DNA of 64,000 nt from Roseateles koreensis (GCF_028595305.1 NZ_JAQQXS010000005.1:62001-126000); one strand, 5' to 3'; positions 9,042 to 17,660 are shown, counted from the first letter of the stretch. Numbers and translations are program-made. Notes: generated by a model not told the origin, from the letters alone.

Positions 9042-9170
9042 ATGCGCTTTGGCGGCGGGCTCAAATGAAGTTTTTGAAGCTGGGCACAATGTGCGCATGA
9101 ATGTACCCGCGCACCCTTTGAAAATTCTTAACCATCCGTCCCTATTCGCTCTTGCCGTGGTGCCGATGCA

Positions 9171-10016
9171 ATGAGTTGGCGTGCTGAACTGGCTCTGGCA
9201 CTCAGCCTGGAGCAGGGCCGCAGCGTTGCCCGGTACCGCCACGACGGGCCTTTGCGCATCCTGAAAACCTTGTACCCCGAGGGCGAAGCGATTTGCCATA
9301 ACGTGATGGTTCATCCGCCTGGGGGCTTGGTGGGCGGCGACACCCTGGATGTGCAGGTGACCGTGGGGGCGGGCGCGCATGGCTTGGTCACCACACCCGG
9401 CGCCACTCGTTTTTATCGCAGCGAAGCCGGCGTGCGTGCGGTTCAGCGGGTGACGGCGCACCTTGATGCGGGCGCCCGGCTGGAATGGTTGCCGCTGGAG
9501 GCCATTGCTTACCCGGCCTGCCAAGCCGTCAATGAAGCAAGGTTCTCGCTGGCCCCTGGCGCAGAGATGATGGCCTGGGACATCACGGCCTTGGGTTTGC
9601 CGACGGCCGGTGCGCCGTTTGACCGTGGGTGTTTTGAGCAGCACCTGGAAATTGAGGGCGTGTGGCTGGAGCGTGGCCTCATCCGTGCCGAAGACGAGTT
9701 GCTGATGAACGGCCAGCTCGGCCTGGCCGGGCGACGTTGTCTGGCCACGCTGACGTTTGCTGCGGGCGCGCCGTTAGAGCGGGAGCGGCAGGAGCGCGCC
9801 CTGGACGCGGTGCGCCGCCTGATTGATGCGGCCGGCACCGATCTGGCCGGGCCTGTTTTGGCGGGAGCGAGTGCGGCGCACCCGCAAGTTTTGGTGCTGC
9901 GGGCCTTGAGTGATCTGACGGAACCCAGTCTGTTGCTGCTGCGTCAGTGTTGGGCGGCTTGGCGGCATGCTTTGTGGGGTTTGAGTGCGCCGCCGCCGCG
10001 TTTGTGGGCGATGTAG
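9171..10016 (+). CDS. ureD: Urease accessory protein UreD
   Basis: 281 residues. The N-terminal PLRILKTLYPEGEAICH segment, the VHPPGGLVGGD motif and the TTPGATRFYRS motif are diagnostic of UreD (UreH). The protein acts in the cytosol with UreF and UreG to deliver nickel to the UreABC apoenzyme. In related genomes ureD usually sits directly before ureA. Here it is about 19 kb away from ureABC, separated by cassette 1, the inverted urt operon and other genes, which suggests a local rearrangement. Confidence 0.93.
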   Translation: MSWRAELALALSLEQGRSVARYRHDGPLRILKTLYPEGEAICHNVMVHPPGGLVGGDTLDVQVTVGAGAHGLVTTPGATRFYRSEAGVRAVQRVTAHLDAGARLEWLPLEAIAYPACQAVNEARFSLAPGAEMMAWDITALGLPTAGAPFDRGCFEQHLEIEGVWLERGLIRAEDELLMNGQLGLAGRRCLATLTFAAGAPLERERQERALDAVRRLIDAAGTDLAGPVLAGASAAHPQVLVLRALSDLTEPSLLLLRQCWAAWRHALWGLSAPPPRLWAM

Positions 10017-10091
10017 CTCCTGGGGGCGGACATGAGGGTATTGCGGCGCTTTCAGGGCCTTGCCGAGTGCAACACCCTGCTTGAATGAGGG

Positions 10092-10105
10092 GGGTGTGTT
10101 TACCC
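10092..10105. promoter_or_regulatory. GGGT-N6-ACCC inverted repeat upstream of cassette 1
   Basis: The sequence GGGTGTGTTTACCC lies 171 bases before the preferred start codon of the cassette 1 exported protein. A repeat with the same arms and spacer length (GGGTAAAACTACCC) is found 162 bases before cassette 2. Shared form and distance suggest a common dimeric regulator. No direct evidence of binding can be given. Confidence 0.4.
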
Positions 10106-10153
10106 TGAATTGTCATGTCGTCGTACATAAAGGGTCCTATGATGTGTGTTAAA

Positions 10154-10205
10154 GACGCGCCTTTTTTGCCTCATTGCGAGTTCATGCGGGCGGCGCGTTT
10201 TTGAT
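10154..10205 (+). terminator. Weak terminator-like hairpin after ureD
   Basis: The arms ACGCGCC and GGCGCGT enclose about 35 bases and are followed by a TTTTT run. The long loop makes it a weak candidate. It would end the ureD transcript before cassette 1. Confidence 0.3.
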
Positions 10206-10276
10206 GAACGGGCTTTGTCACGCGAGTGCGGTGCCACCGCAGGGCAAAGGGTTCAAAGATGCCAAGCGGGGTAGTC

Positions 10277-10933
10277 ATGAATGACGAAAACACGAGTGCG
10301 GTGGAGACCCGGGAACCCGGCTCCAAGGAAAACGTCGAAAGCGTCGATCAAGGCCGACGTCGGTTGGGTGGCGCCGGAACGGTGGTTTTGCTGACCCTGC
10401 CGAGCCGCTCTGTCATGGCTGCCTCCACTTGCACGGCTTCTGAGATTGCCTCCGGCAACTTGTCTCGGGCTGCCCATGCGAATCCCTGCGGCTGCAGCCC
10501 GGGGTTTTGGGGGCCGCAAAATCAGAACGGTACGGCGCTGTGGACCAACTCGCCGTCGCTGAACTCGGTCTATTCGAAATCAATGGCATTCAACACGGTG
10601 TTTGGGGTGAATTTCTTCAACGGCACCGGCGGGTCTGGCATCCGTCTGGACCAGGTCTTTCCTGGGCAGACCGCGGGCCCTGGGTCAGGGTATGGCAATG
10701 CGTTTGGTGTGCCTGACAACACGGCCATGCAGGCTGTGGCAGCGCTGTTGAACGCCAAATTCTATGGTTCGCGCTACCCGGTGGTCGGCTTGCAAACAGC
10801 GACTGCAGTGATTGCCGCTTTTCAGGCGGCTTGTGCCAACCTCTCCCCCAAGACCGCCCTTGCCGCCTTTGTCACCCAGGTGGACATCTACGGCCATACG
10901 GCCAATTTGTGGTGCAACGGTTCGGCGGAGTGA
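10277..10933 (+). CDS. Cassette 1 exported substrate-like protein with CSPGFW domain
   Basis: 218 residues from the ATG at 10277; the ATG at 10259 would add 6 residues. Residues 27-48 look like a twin-arginine-like leader: RRRL, a hydrophobic stretch, then PSRSVMA. The mature part has five Cys (52, 71, 73, 186, 213), a CGCSPGFW motif (71-78) with a later Trp, and AALLNAKFYG (155-164). That pattern recalls the CTPGYWKNH-type extracytoplasmic domain found in many exported bacterial proteins of unknown role. It is the first gene of a four-gene cassette. By position and by comparison with cassette 2 it is the probable target of the kinase and nucleotidyltransferase. The function is unknown. Confidence 0.7.
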   Translation: MNDENTSAVETREPGSKENVESVDQGRRRLGGAGTVVLLTLPSRSVMAASTCTASEIASGNLSRAAHANPCGCSPGFWGPQNQNGTALWTNSPSLNSVYSKSMAFNTVFGVNFFNGTGGSGIRLDQVFPGQTAGPGSGYGNAFGVPDNTAMQAVAALLNAKFYGSRYPVVGLQTATAVIAAFQAACANLSPKTALAAFVTQVDIYGHTANLWCNGSAE

Positions 10934-10945
10934 CCGCACCCTTGC

Positions 10946-11233
10946 ATGGCGCACCCACGCCCGCCTGGCATGCGTCTTGAATTGCGGTCTGAGGTGCTGT
11001 GGCGGGCCTATCCAGACGGGCTGGTGGTTTATGTGGGTGAAACCTGCGAAACCCATTTATTGCCGCTGGCGTTCGAGGACTTGTTGAAGACCCCGCAAGT
11101 GTTCGAGGTGGTGGCGCAGGCCGGCATTCTTGAGCGGCCCGGCCTTGCGCTGGGTGTGCACCCCGGGCCCCGGGTGTCACGTGCCTATGCCGAGGAATTG
11201 TCGGGGCTCAAAATTTTCGACCCGCTGTCTTGA
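10946..11233 (+). CDS. Cassette 1 PqqD-like (HPr-rel-A system) protein
   Basis: 95 residues; an internal ATG at 10970 would shorten it by 8. The pattern of short beta strands, then THLLPLAFEDLL and a helical C terminus, fits PqqD-like proteins, which bind peptide substrates as RiPP recognition elements. This small subtype is known to me as the PqqD family member of the so-called HPr-rel-A cassette. Its stop codon overlaps the start codon of the kinase gene. I infer that it presents the exported protein to the kinase. Confidence 0.7.
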   Translation: MAHPRPPGMRLELRSEVLWRAYPDGLVVYVGETCETHLLPLAFEDLLKTPQVFEVVAQAGILERPGLALGVHPGPRVSRAYAEELSGLKIFDPLS

Positions 11234-12165
11234 GGATCGCCGACCTATCCCTTGAGCAGTTGCGAGCGCGGCTGTCTCACGACGGGCTGTTGCTGCCTTG
11301 CGGGCCGTTCTGCATCCGGCTGCGTACGCCGCTGCCCAAGCTCGCAGCAGAGTTTCGCCAGCTGTATGCTGATTTTCCGGTGCTTGAAGCTGACACTTAT
11401 GTGGACTTCGAGATCGAGGTTCGCAGCCCGAGCCCGCTGCGCCGCTTCTTCCGGGCGCAGGTGATTTTCGACTGCGACGGGCGGATTCCCTTCAAGCCCC
11501 TGCCATTTGCACAGGCTTTTCCCATTCTGGAATGGGGGTTGAACTGGGTGATCTACTCCCATGCACACGACTATCTGGTCATGCATGCGGCGGTGGTCGA
11601 GCGCGGCGGCCGCTGCCTGATGCTGGCCGCAGACCCGGGCTCGGGCAAAAGCACCTTGTGCGCCGCCTTGGTCTTGCGCGGCTGGCGCTTGCTGTCGGAC
11701 GAAATGGCCTTGATCTCCCTGAAGGACGGGCTGGCCTATCCCATCGCTCGCCCGGTCAGCTTGAAAAACACCTCCATCGACATCGTGCGTGCGTTGAGTC
11801 CGGACACGCATTTCGGCCCGCTCTGTCCCGATACCGCCAAGGGCGCGATTGCCCATATGCGGCCACCCTTGGGCAGTGTCCAGGCCATGGCAATGCCAGC
11901 CCGGCCCGCGATGCTGGTGTTTCCCAAGTACCAGGCGGGCGCGGCGCTGCAGTCTTCACCCGAGGGGCAAGCCCATGCGCTGGCGGAGCTGACCCGGCAC
12001 ACCTTCAACTTCGCCGTGCTGGGTGGCCGGGGTTTCAACGCGCTGGGTCGCTTGATCGACCAGGTACACGCGCATCGCATTGCGTATGCTTCCTTCGATC
12101 AGGTGATCCCTGAAATCGAACGTCTGTGGACACTCGCCCCTGAGCGCCCCATGAGCACACCATGA
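11230..12165 (+). CDS. Cassette 1 HprK-related kinase A
   Basis: 311 residues, starting at a TTG that overlaps the preceding TGA (TTGA). A P-loop DPGSGKST lies at about 137-144 and is followed by GWRLLSDEMALI; the Ser-Asp-Glu corresponds to the catalytic acidic region behind the P-loop in HPr kinase/phosphorylase. A conserved His (MHAAVVERGG) precedes the P-loop, as in HprK. The usual HprK N-terminal domain is replaced by a different one. Kinases of this type occur with PqqD-like and nucleotidyltransferase genes; related kinases in lasso peptide clusters phosphorylate a C-terminal serine. It overlaps the next gene by 4 bases (ATGA). Confidence 0.82.
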   Translation: MRIADLSLEQLRARLSHDGLLLPCGPFCIRLRTPLPKLAAEFRQLYADFPVLEADTYVDFEIEVRSPSPLRRFFRAQVIFDCDGRIPFKPLPFAQAFPILEWGLNWVIYSHAHDYLVMHAAVVERGGRCLMLAADPGSGKSTLCAALVLRGWRLLSDEMALISLKDGLAYPIARPVSLKNTSIDIVRALSPDTHFGPLCPDTAKGAIAHMRPPLGSVQAMAMPARPAMLVFPKYQAGAALQSSPEGQAHALAELTRHTFNFAVLGGRGFNALGRLIDQVHAHRIAYASFDQVIPEIERLWTLAPERPMSTP

Positions 12166-13238
12166 GCGCCCCAGTGTTTGCGCATCTGCTGGTTGAAACG
12201 CTGCGCGAGCCGGGCCGCGCGGCCACGTATGGCGTTCGCCAGTGGGAGGCGCTGGTGTGGCAAAGCCGGGCGGCGGAGTTGATGGCGCAGCTGTACGCGG
12301 CGCTGGCTGCTGCGGGCGTCATGGCGTCGGCGCCCGAGGGGGCCCGGCGGCATCTGGAAGGCGCCGGGGTCATCGCGGCCCGACACGCCTTGGCGGTGAA
12401 GGGTGAATTGCGCGCACTGCAAGCGGTGCTTGAGCCCCAGGGTATTCCGGTCTTGCTGCTCAAGGGCGCGGCCTACTGCGCTTTGGGCCACCCGGCGTCC
12501 CTGGGCCGGCTGTTCAACGACCTCGACATCATGGTGCCCAAGGCAGCGCTGGCCCGGGCGGAGCAGCAGTTGCAGTGGCAGGGCTGGTTGCCCTTGCACA
12601 CCAATGCCTACGATGAGCGCTACTACCGGGAGTGGACCCACGAAATTCCGCCGCTGGAGCACAAGCATCGCGGCACGGTGCTGGACGTGCACCACACCAT
12701 TCTCCCGCCCACCTCGGGCATTCGCCCGGATCCGCAAGACTTCTTCGACGCCGCCCGGCAGATGACGGGGGACTTGTCCTTCTTTGGCGTGCTGGGCCGG
12801 GCCGATATGGTGATTCATTCCGCCTGCCATTTGTTCTTCGGAGAGTTCCACAAGGGCTTGCGAGATCTGCACGACTTGCATCTGCTGCTGAGCGATTTTG
12901 GCGCTGACGACACGTACTGGCCTGAACTGCTGGCCCGGGCCCGGCATTTGCGTCTGTCGCTGCCTTTGCTGGACGCGTTGACCCAGTGCGGGCGTTTGTA
13001 TGGCACGCTGATTCCTGCCGAAGTGCTGGCGGCGCTCAAGCCGATCGGGCGCAGCCCGTTTCCGGACGCCTTGCGTCGCTGGATGTTCGAGCATGCGCTG
13101 CGGCCCGCGCATGGGTCGGCCTATGGCGCCACCACGCGCCTGGCGCACAAGGCGGTGTTCACGCGCAGCCACTGGTTGCGCATGCCGCTGCCTTTGTTGG
13201 TCTATCACCTGTCGTACAAGGCGTTCTTTGCGCCTTGA
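12162..13238 (+). CDS. Cassette 1 nucleotidyltransferase family protein
   Basis: 358 residues. The nucleotidyltransferase-fold core is seen as LLKGAAY, then GRLFNDLDIMVPK around residues 113-127, where the D-x-D would bind metal and nucleotide. The YDERYYREWTHEIPPLEH segment and VLDVHHTILP follow, both conserved in the paralogue of cassette 2. The C-terminal half is helical, with HSACHLFF. Proteins of this family (NTP_transf_5 type) accompany HprK-like kinases in peptide-modifying clusters. The group it transfers is unknown. It ends 20 bases from the convergent urtE. Confidence 0.8.
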   Translation: MSAPVFAHLLVETLREPGRAATYGVRQWEALVWQSRAAELMAQLYAALAAAGVMASAPEGARRHLEGAGVIAARHALAVKGELRALQAVLEPQGIPVLLLKGAAYCALGHPASLGRLFNDLDIMVPKAALARAEQQLQWQGWLPLHTNAYDERYYREWTHEIPPLEHKHRGTVLDVHHTILPPTSGIRPDPQDFFDAARQMTGDLSFFGVLGRADMVIHSACHLFFGEFHKGLRDLHDLHLLLSDFGADDTYWPELLARARHLRLSLPLLDALTQCGRLYGTLIPAEVLAALKPIGRSPFPDALRRWMFEHALRPAHGSAYGATTRLAHKAVFTRSHWLRMPLPLLVYHLSYKAFFAP

Positions 13239-13258
13239 GGGGCGGGGCTGGGTGGTAT

Positions 13259-13963
13259 TTAGATCGACACCATCTGCCGCACGCCGCGGCTCACCATCTC
13301 GGCGCCGGTGCCTTGGGAGATCACGGCGCCGCGCTCCAGCACCAGGTAGTCGTCGGCGAGTTCTTCCGCAAAATCGTAGTACTGCTCGCACAGCAGCACC
13401 GCCATGCGTTGCCCGTTCAGGCCGACATCGGCCAATTGGCGGATCACCCTGCCGATGTCCTTGATGATGCTGGGCTGGATGCCTTCGGTGGGCTCGTCGA
13501 GAATCAGCAGCTTGGGTTGTGCCGCCAGCGCGCGTGCAATTGCCAGCTGCTGCTGCTGCCCCCCTGAAAGGTCGCCGCCGCGCCGGTTCAGCATTTGCTT
13601 GAGCACCGGAAACAGCTCGAACAAGGCAGCGGGAATGGGCGTGCCGGCTGGCTTGCTGGCCAAGCCCATCAGCAGGTTTTCTTCCACCGTCAGGCGGCCG
13701 AAGATTTCGCGGCCCTGCGGCACGTAGCCGATGCCCGCACGGGCCCGCTCATAGGGCGTGGCCTTGGTGATGGCATGACCGTTGAATTCGACGGTACCGC
13801 TCTTGATGGGGACCAGCCCCATCAACGACTTGAGCAAGGTGGTCTTGCCCACGCCGTTGCGGCCCAGCAGCACGGTGACCCGGCCCGCCGTGGCGCTCAC
13901 CGAGACGTCGCGCAGGATGTGCGAGCCGCTGTAGTACTGGTGAATGTTTTTCGCAGTTAGCAT
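13259..13963 (-). CDS. urtE: Urea ABC transporter ATP-binding protein UrtE
   Basis: 234 residues. Walker A GRNGVGKTT, the ABC signature LSGGQQQQLAIARAL and Walker B LLILDEPTEG are all intact. The sequence resembles LivF-type ATPases of the branched-chain amino acid and urea importer family. It is the last gene of a five-gene urt operon and supplies one half of the ATPase pair with UrtD. The C-terminal VSRGVRQMVSI ending is typical of UrtE. Only 17 bases separate it from urtD. Confidence 0.93.
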   Translation of the reverse strand: MLTAKNIHQYYSGSHILRDVSVSATAGRVTVLLGRNGVGKTTLLKSLMGLVPIKSGTVEFNGHAITKATPYERARAGIGYVPQGREIFGRLTVEENLLMGLASKPAGTPIPAALFELFPVLKQMLNRRGGDLSGGQQQQLAIARALAAQPKLLILDEPTEGIQPSIIKDIGRVIRQLADVGLNGQRMAVLLCEQYYDFAEELADDYLVLERGAVISQGTGAEMVSRGVRQMVSI

Positions 13964-13979
13964 CTTGTTGACTCTCGGT

Positions 13980-14849
13980 TCAGCGACCCAGATAGACCTC
14001 GATCACCCGCTCGTCCGCCTGCACCTGCGCGAGCGAGCCTTCTGCCAGCACCGAGCCCTCGCACAGCACCGTAACCTTCTCGGCGATGCGGCCGACAAAG
14101 CCCATGTCGTGCTCCACCACGATCAGCGTGTGCTTACCCTTGAGGGTCAGAAACAGTTCGGCGGTGCGTTCGGTCTCTTGATCGGTCATGCCGGCCACGG
14201 GTTCGTCCAGCAGCAGCAGCTTGGGGTCCTGGATCAGCAGCATGCCAATCTCCAGCCACTGCTTCTGGCCGTGGCTCAGCAGACCTGCGGGCCGTTGGCG
14301 TTCTTCACTCAGCTGAATCAGGGTCAGCACCTCGGCCAAGCGGTCGTGCTGCTCGCCGCTCAGGCGGTGCCATAGCGCAGCGGCCACGCCGCGCGGGCCG
14401 CTGAGTGCCAACTCCAGGTTCTCGAACACAGTGAGTGGCTCAAACACCGTGGGTTTTTGGAACTTGCGCCCCAGGCCCATGGCGGCAATCTCCGCCTCGT
14501 TATGGCGCAGCAGATCAATGGTGCTGCCGAAAAATACCTGGCCCGAGTCGGGTCGCGTCTTGCCTGTCACGATGTCCATCATCGTGGTTTTGCCCGCGCC
14601 GTTGGGGCCGATGATGCAGCGCAATTCACCCGGCGCAATGTCCAGCGAAAGCTTGTTGATGGCGCGGAATCCGTCGAAGGACACGCACACATCCTCCAGG
14701 TACAAGATGCGGCCATGCGTCACGTCCAGCGTGCCGGGTTCATGCACACGTGCGTACCCGGCGCGGCGGTCGCCTGACTCTTGCTGGGGCGCGGGCGCCC
14801 GGGTTTTTTCTAGGCGCTCGTGGCCTTGCTCCATCAGCTCGGGCGTCAT
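13980..14849 (-). CDS. urtD: Urea ABC transporter ATP-binding protein UrtD
   Basis: 289 residues from the ATG at 14849, which overlaps the urtC stop by 4 bases (ATGA); the frame is open further upstream inside urtC. Walker A GPNGAGKTT, a LSHGQKQWLEIGMLL signature and Walker B LLLLDEPVAGMT mark a LivG-type ATPase. The N-terminal 60 residues are a polar extension seen in betaproteobacterial UrtD. It partners UrtE under the UrtB/UrtC permeases. Confidence 0.93.
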   Translation of the reverse strand: MTPELMEQGHERLEKTRAPAPQQESGDRRAGYARVHEPGTLDVTHGRILYLEDVCVSFDGFRAINKLSLDIAPGELRCIIGPNGAGKTTMMDIVTGKTRPDSGQVFFGSTIDLLRHNEAEIAAMGLGRKFQKPTVFEPLTVFENLELALSGPRGVAAALWHRLSGEQHDRLAEVLTLIQLSEERQRPAGLLSHGQKQWLEIGMLLIQDPKLLLLDEPVAGMTDQETERTAELFLTLKGKHTLIVVEHDMGFVGRIAEKVTVLCEGSVLAEGSLAQVQADERVIEVYLGR

Positions 14850-15982
14850 GCTTGGGGCTTTCTGGAAAAAATCTTTTGAAACAGGCCGGCCAATCCCTGC
14901 GGCAGGAACAAGGTGACCGCAATGAACAAGGCACCGAGGAAGTAAAGCCATACCTCAGGGGCGCTCACGGTGAGCCAGCTTTTGGCGCCGTTGACCGCAA
15001 AGGCGCCGGCAATCGGGCCGATCAGCGAGCCGCGCCCGCCCACCGCCGCCCAAACGGCGATTTCGATCGAATTGGCGGCACTCATTTCACTGGGATTGAT
15101 GATGCCCACCTGCGGCACATACAGCGCACCGGCCACGCCGCACATCACGGCTGAAAGCGTCCAGATCGCCAGCTTGTAGGGCAGCGGCGAGTAGCCGCAG
15201 AACATCAGTCGGGATTCGGCGTCACGCACCGCTTGTAGCACCCGGCCGAACTTCGAGCGCGTGACCCACACGGCGAGCAGGTAGAAGCCCAGCAGTGTCA
15301 GCCCGGTCAGCACGAACAGCGTCATGCGCATGGCGGGGGTGGCGATGGCGACGCCCAGAATGCGCTTGAAATCGGTGAAGCCGTTGTTGCCGCCGAAGCC
15401 CGTTTCATTGCGGAAGAACAGCAGCATCGCGGCGTAGGTCAACGCCTGCGTGATGATGGAGAAGTACACCCCTTTGATGCGCGAGCGAAAGGCAAAGTAG
15501 CCAAACACCCAGGCCACCGCGCCGGGCACCAGCACCACCAGCGCCAAGGTGGCGGCAAAGCTGTCGCTCAGGCGCCAGAACCAGGGCAGGGCCTTCCAGT
15601 CGAGAAACACCATGAAGTCGGGCAGGGCGCTCTGGTATTGGCCATCCGTGCCGATCTGGCGCATCAGGTACATGCCCATGACGTAGCCGCCCAGCGCAAA
15701 AAACAGCCCGTGGCCCAGAGACAAGATGCCGGCAAAGCCCCAGATCAAATCCATGGCCAGGGCGCAGATCGCGTAGCACATGATCTTGGCCGTTAGTGCC
15801 ACGCCGTAGTCGCCCAGATGCAGGACGTTGTCGGCGGGCACCAGCAGGTTCAAGACCGGGACCAGTGCGCAAACCACCAGGGCGGCGACGATAAAGGCCG
15901 TCCATCCCCGTGGGGTCAGCCAGGCCGCAGCGGCCTGGGGGGCGCCGCGGGTGTTGTATTCAAGCGTGCTGTTGTTGTTCAT
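14846..15982 (-). CDS. urtC: Urea ABC transporter permease UrtC
   Basis: 378 residues from the ATG at 15982, which overlaps the urtB stop (ATGA). About ten membrane segments are present, with the LivM-family stretch LSLGHGLFFALGGYVMGMYL and later AVWAAVGGRGSLIGPIAGA. It forms the translocation path together with UrtB. The ends of urtB, urtC and urtD all overlap, which shows tight translational coupling. Confidence 0.93.
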   Translation of the reverse strand: MNNNSTLEYNTRGAPQAAAAWLTPRGWTAFIVAALVVCALVPVLNLLVPADNVLHLGDYGVALTAKIMCYAICALAMDLIWGFAGILSLGHGLFFALGGYVMGMYLMRQIGTDGQYQSALPDFMVFLDWKALPWFWRLSDSFAATLALVVLVPGAVAWVFGYFAFRSRIKGVYFSIITQALTYAAMLLFFRNETGFGGNNGFTDFKRILGVAIATPAMRMTLFVLTGLTLLGFYLLAVWVTRSKFGRVLQAVRDAESRLMFCGYSPLPYKLAIWTLSAVMCGVAGALYVPQVGIINPSEMSAANSIEIAVWAAVGGRGSLIGPIAGAFAVNGAKSWLTVSAPEVWLYFLGALFIAVTLFLPQGLAGLFQKIFSRKPQA

Positions 15983-17556
15983 GATTCTGCCGAGCGCCCC
16001 TTCATGGCGAAGATGCCTTGCGGGCGCTTCTGGATGAAGACGATGATGAAGAGAAGCACTGCGATCTTGGCCAGTACCGCGCCGACCACGCCTTCGAGCA
16101 ATTTGTTCACCAGGCCCAGGCCCAGCGCGGCGTAGACCGATCCGGCGAGTTGGCCCACGCCACCCACCACCACCACGAGGAAGGCATCCACGATGTAGTT
16201 CTGTCCCAGGTCTGGGCCCACATTGCCCACCTGGCTCAAGGCGCAACCGGCCAGGCCGGCAATGCCTGAGCCCAGGGCGAAGGCATAGGTGTCGATGCGC
16301 GCGGTGTTGACGCCCATGCAAGCCGCCATGCGGCGGTTTTGCGTCACCCCGCGCACGAACAGGCCCAGCCGTGTGCGTTGGATCATCAAGGCCACGCCCG
16401 CCAGCACCAGGGCTGCGAACAAGATGATGTAGAGCCGGTTGAAGGGCAGGCTGAGGTTGGACAGTAGGGGCAGGCCGCCGCTCATCCAGGCGGGGTTTTC
16501 AACGCCCACGTTCTGCGCGCCGAAGAGGCTGCGCACGGTCTGCATCAGTACCAGGCTGATGCCCCAGGTGGCGAGCAGTGTTTCCAGTGGGCGGCCATAC
16601 AGCCAGCGCAGCACCAGGCGCTCCATCAGCGCACCGGCCCCGGCCGCAGCGGAAAACGCGAGTGGCAGGGCCGCCAGCAAGTAATAGTCAAACGCAGCGG
16701 CAGGCAGGTACTTGCGAAAGCCCAACTGCACCAGCCAGGTGGCGTAGGCACCGATCATCATCAGCTCGCCGTGCGCCATATTGATCACGCCCATCAACCC
16801 ATAGGTGATGGCCAGGCCCAGGGCCACCAGCAACAAGATGCTGCCCAGGCTCAGCCCCGTGAACAAGGCACCCAGGCGCTCACCCCAGGCGAGACCTTCA
16901 CGCACCTTGTGGAGGGCGGCTGCCAGCGCGCCTTTGACGGTGGCGTCGGGCTCGATGGCGATGCGCTCATTCAGCAGCAACTCGATGGCGGGGCTTTGAG
17001 CCAGCGCCAAGTCGTGGGCCGCTTGGATGCGGTTGCCGGCGTTTTCGCTGCTCAGCAAGGCGGCGGCGCGGGCCAACTGCATGGCGTCGCGCAAGGGGGC
17101 CTCGGTTTCTTGGGCCAAGGCTTTGTCCAGCAGCGCCAGGCGGGCTTCGCTGGGCGCTTTGGCCAGCGCTTGTGCGGCGGCCAAGCGCTCTTCGGCCCGC
17201 GGGCTGAATAGCTTGAGCGCGGCCAGCGCCGTGTCCAGTTCGCCGCGCAGGCGGTTGTTGAGCATGACCTCTTCGGCCTCGGCCGGGAGCGCTGCGGTCT
17301 GTCCGGTCACCGCGTTATGGGCTTGGGCGCCGTCGACAATCCAAACCTGTCCGCCGCTGACGCGCACCGCGTCCTCGTTCAGGGCTTTCAACAAGGTGAC
17401 CGTGGGCGCATCAGCGCTGAGTACGGCTTGATTGAGTGCCGCAATGCGCGCGTCGGGCTCACCTTGCACGAGAGCCAAGGCTTGCGCATTGTCGAGCGCG
17501 TGGGCGCTGACGCTGGCCAGCAGCAGCGGGAACAAAACGCTGAGGAGTCGGGGCAT
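15979..17556 (-). CDS. urtB: Urea ABC transporter permease UrtB
   Basis: 525 residues. It starts with a Sec-type signal peptide (cleavage near SAHALDN), then a roughly 200-residue Ala/Leu-rich helical periplasmic domain, then a LivH-like permease domain from about residue 230 with YGLMGVINMAHGELMMIGAY and VVVGGVGQLAGS. The long periplasmic N-terminal part is characteristic of UrtB and sets it apart from LivH. The gene lies 104 bases after urtA. Confidence 0.93.
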   Translation of the reverse strand: MPRLLSVLFPLLLASVSAHALDNAQALALVQGEPDARIAALNQAVLSADAPTVTLLKALNEDAVRVSGGQVWIVDGAQAHNAVTGQTAALPAEAEEVMLNNRLRGELDTALAALKLFSPRAEERLAAAQALAKAPSEARLALLDKALAQETEAPLRDAMQLARAAALLSSENAGNRIQAAHDLALAQSPAIELLLNERIAIEPDATVKGALAAALHKVREGLAWGERLGALFTGLSLGSILLLVALGLAITYGLMGVINMAHGELMMIGAYATWLVQLGFRKYLPAAAFDYYLLAALPLAFSAAAGAGALMERLVLRWLYGRPLETLLATWGISLVLMQTVRSLFGAQNVGVENPAWMSGGLPLLSNLSLPFNRLYIILFAALVLAGVALMIQRTRLGLFVRGVTQNRRMAACMGVNTARIDTYAFALGSGIAGLAGCALSQVGNVGPDLGQNYIVDAFLVVVVGGVGQLAGSVYAALGLGLVNKLLEGVVGAVLAKIAVLLFIIVFIQKRPQGIFAMKGRSAES

Positions 17557-17660
17557 GGGGTACTCAGTCGGTCAGGGTCAATCGTCGGCCCGCCATGCCC
17601 TGGGTTCGGGCGTGGCGGTGCCGACGCGGCGCCGAGCTCAGCTCAGCGCGCCAGCTGCAT

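Noticed and set aside
9081-9097. Sigma-54-like site before ureD (GGGCACAATGTGCGCA)
   Set aside because: GG-N10-GC spacing is present, but the -12 part (GCGCA) is poor and the site is partly a palindrome. It was not strong enough to list.
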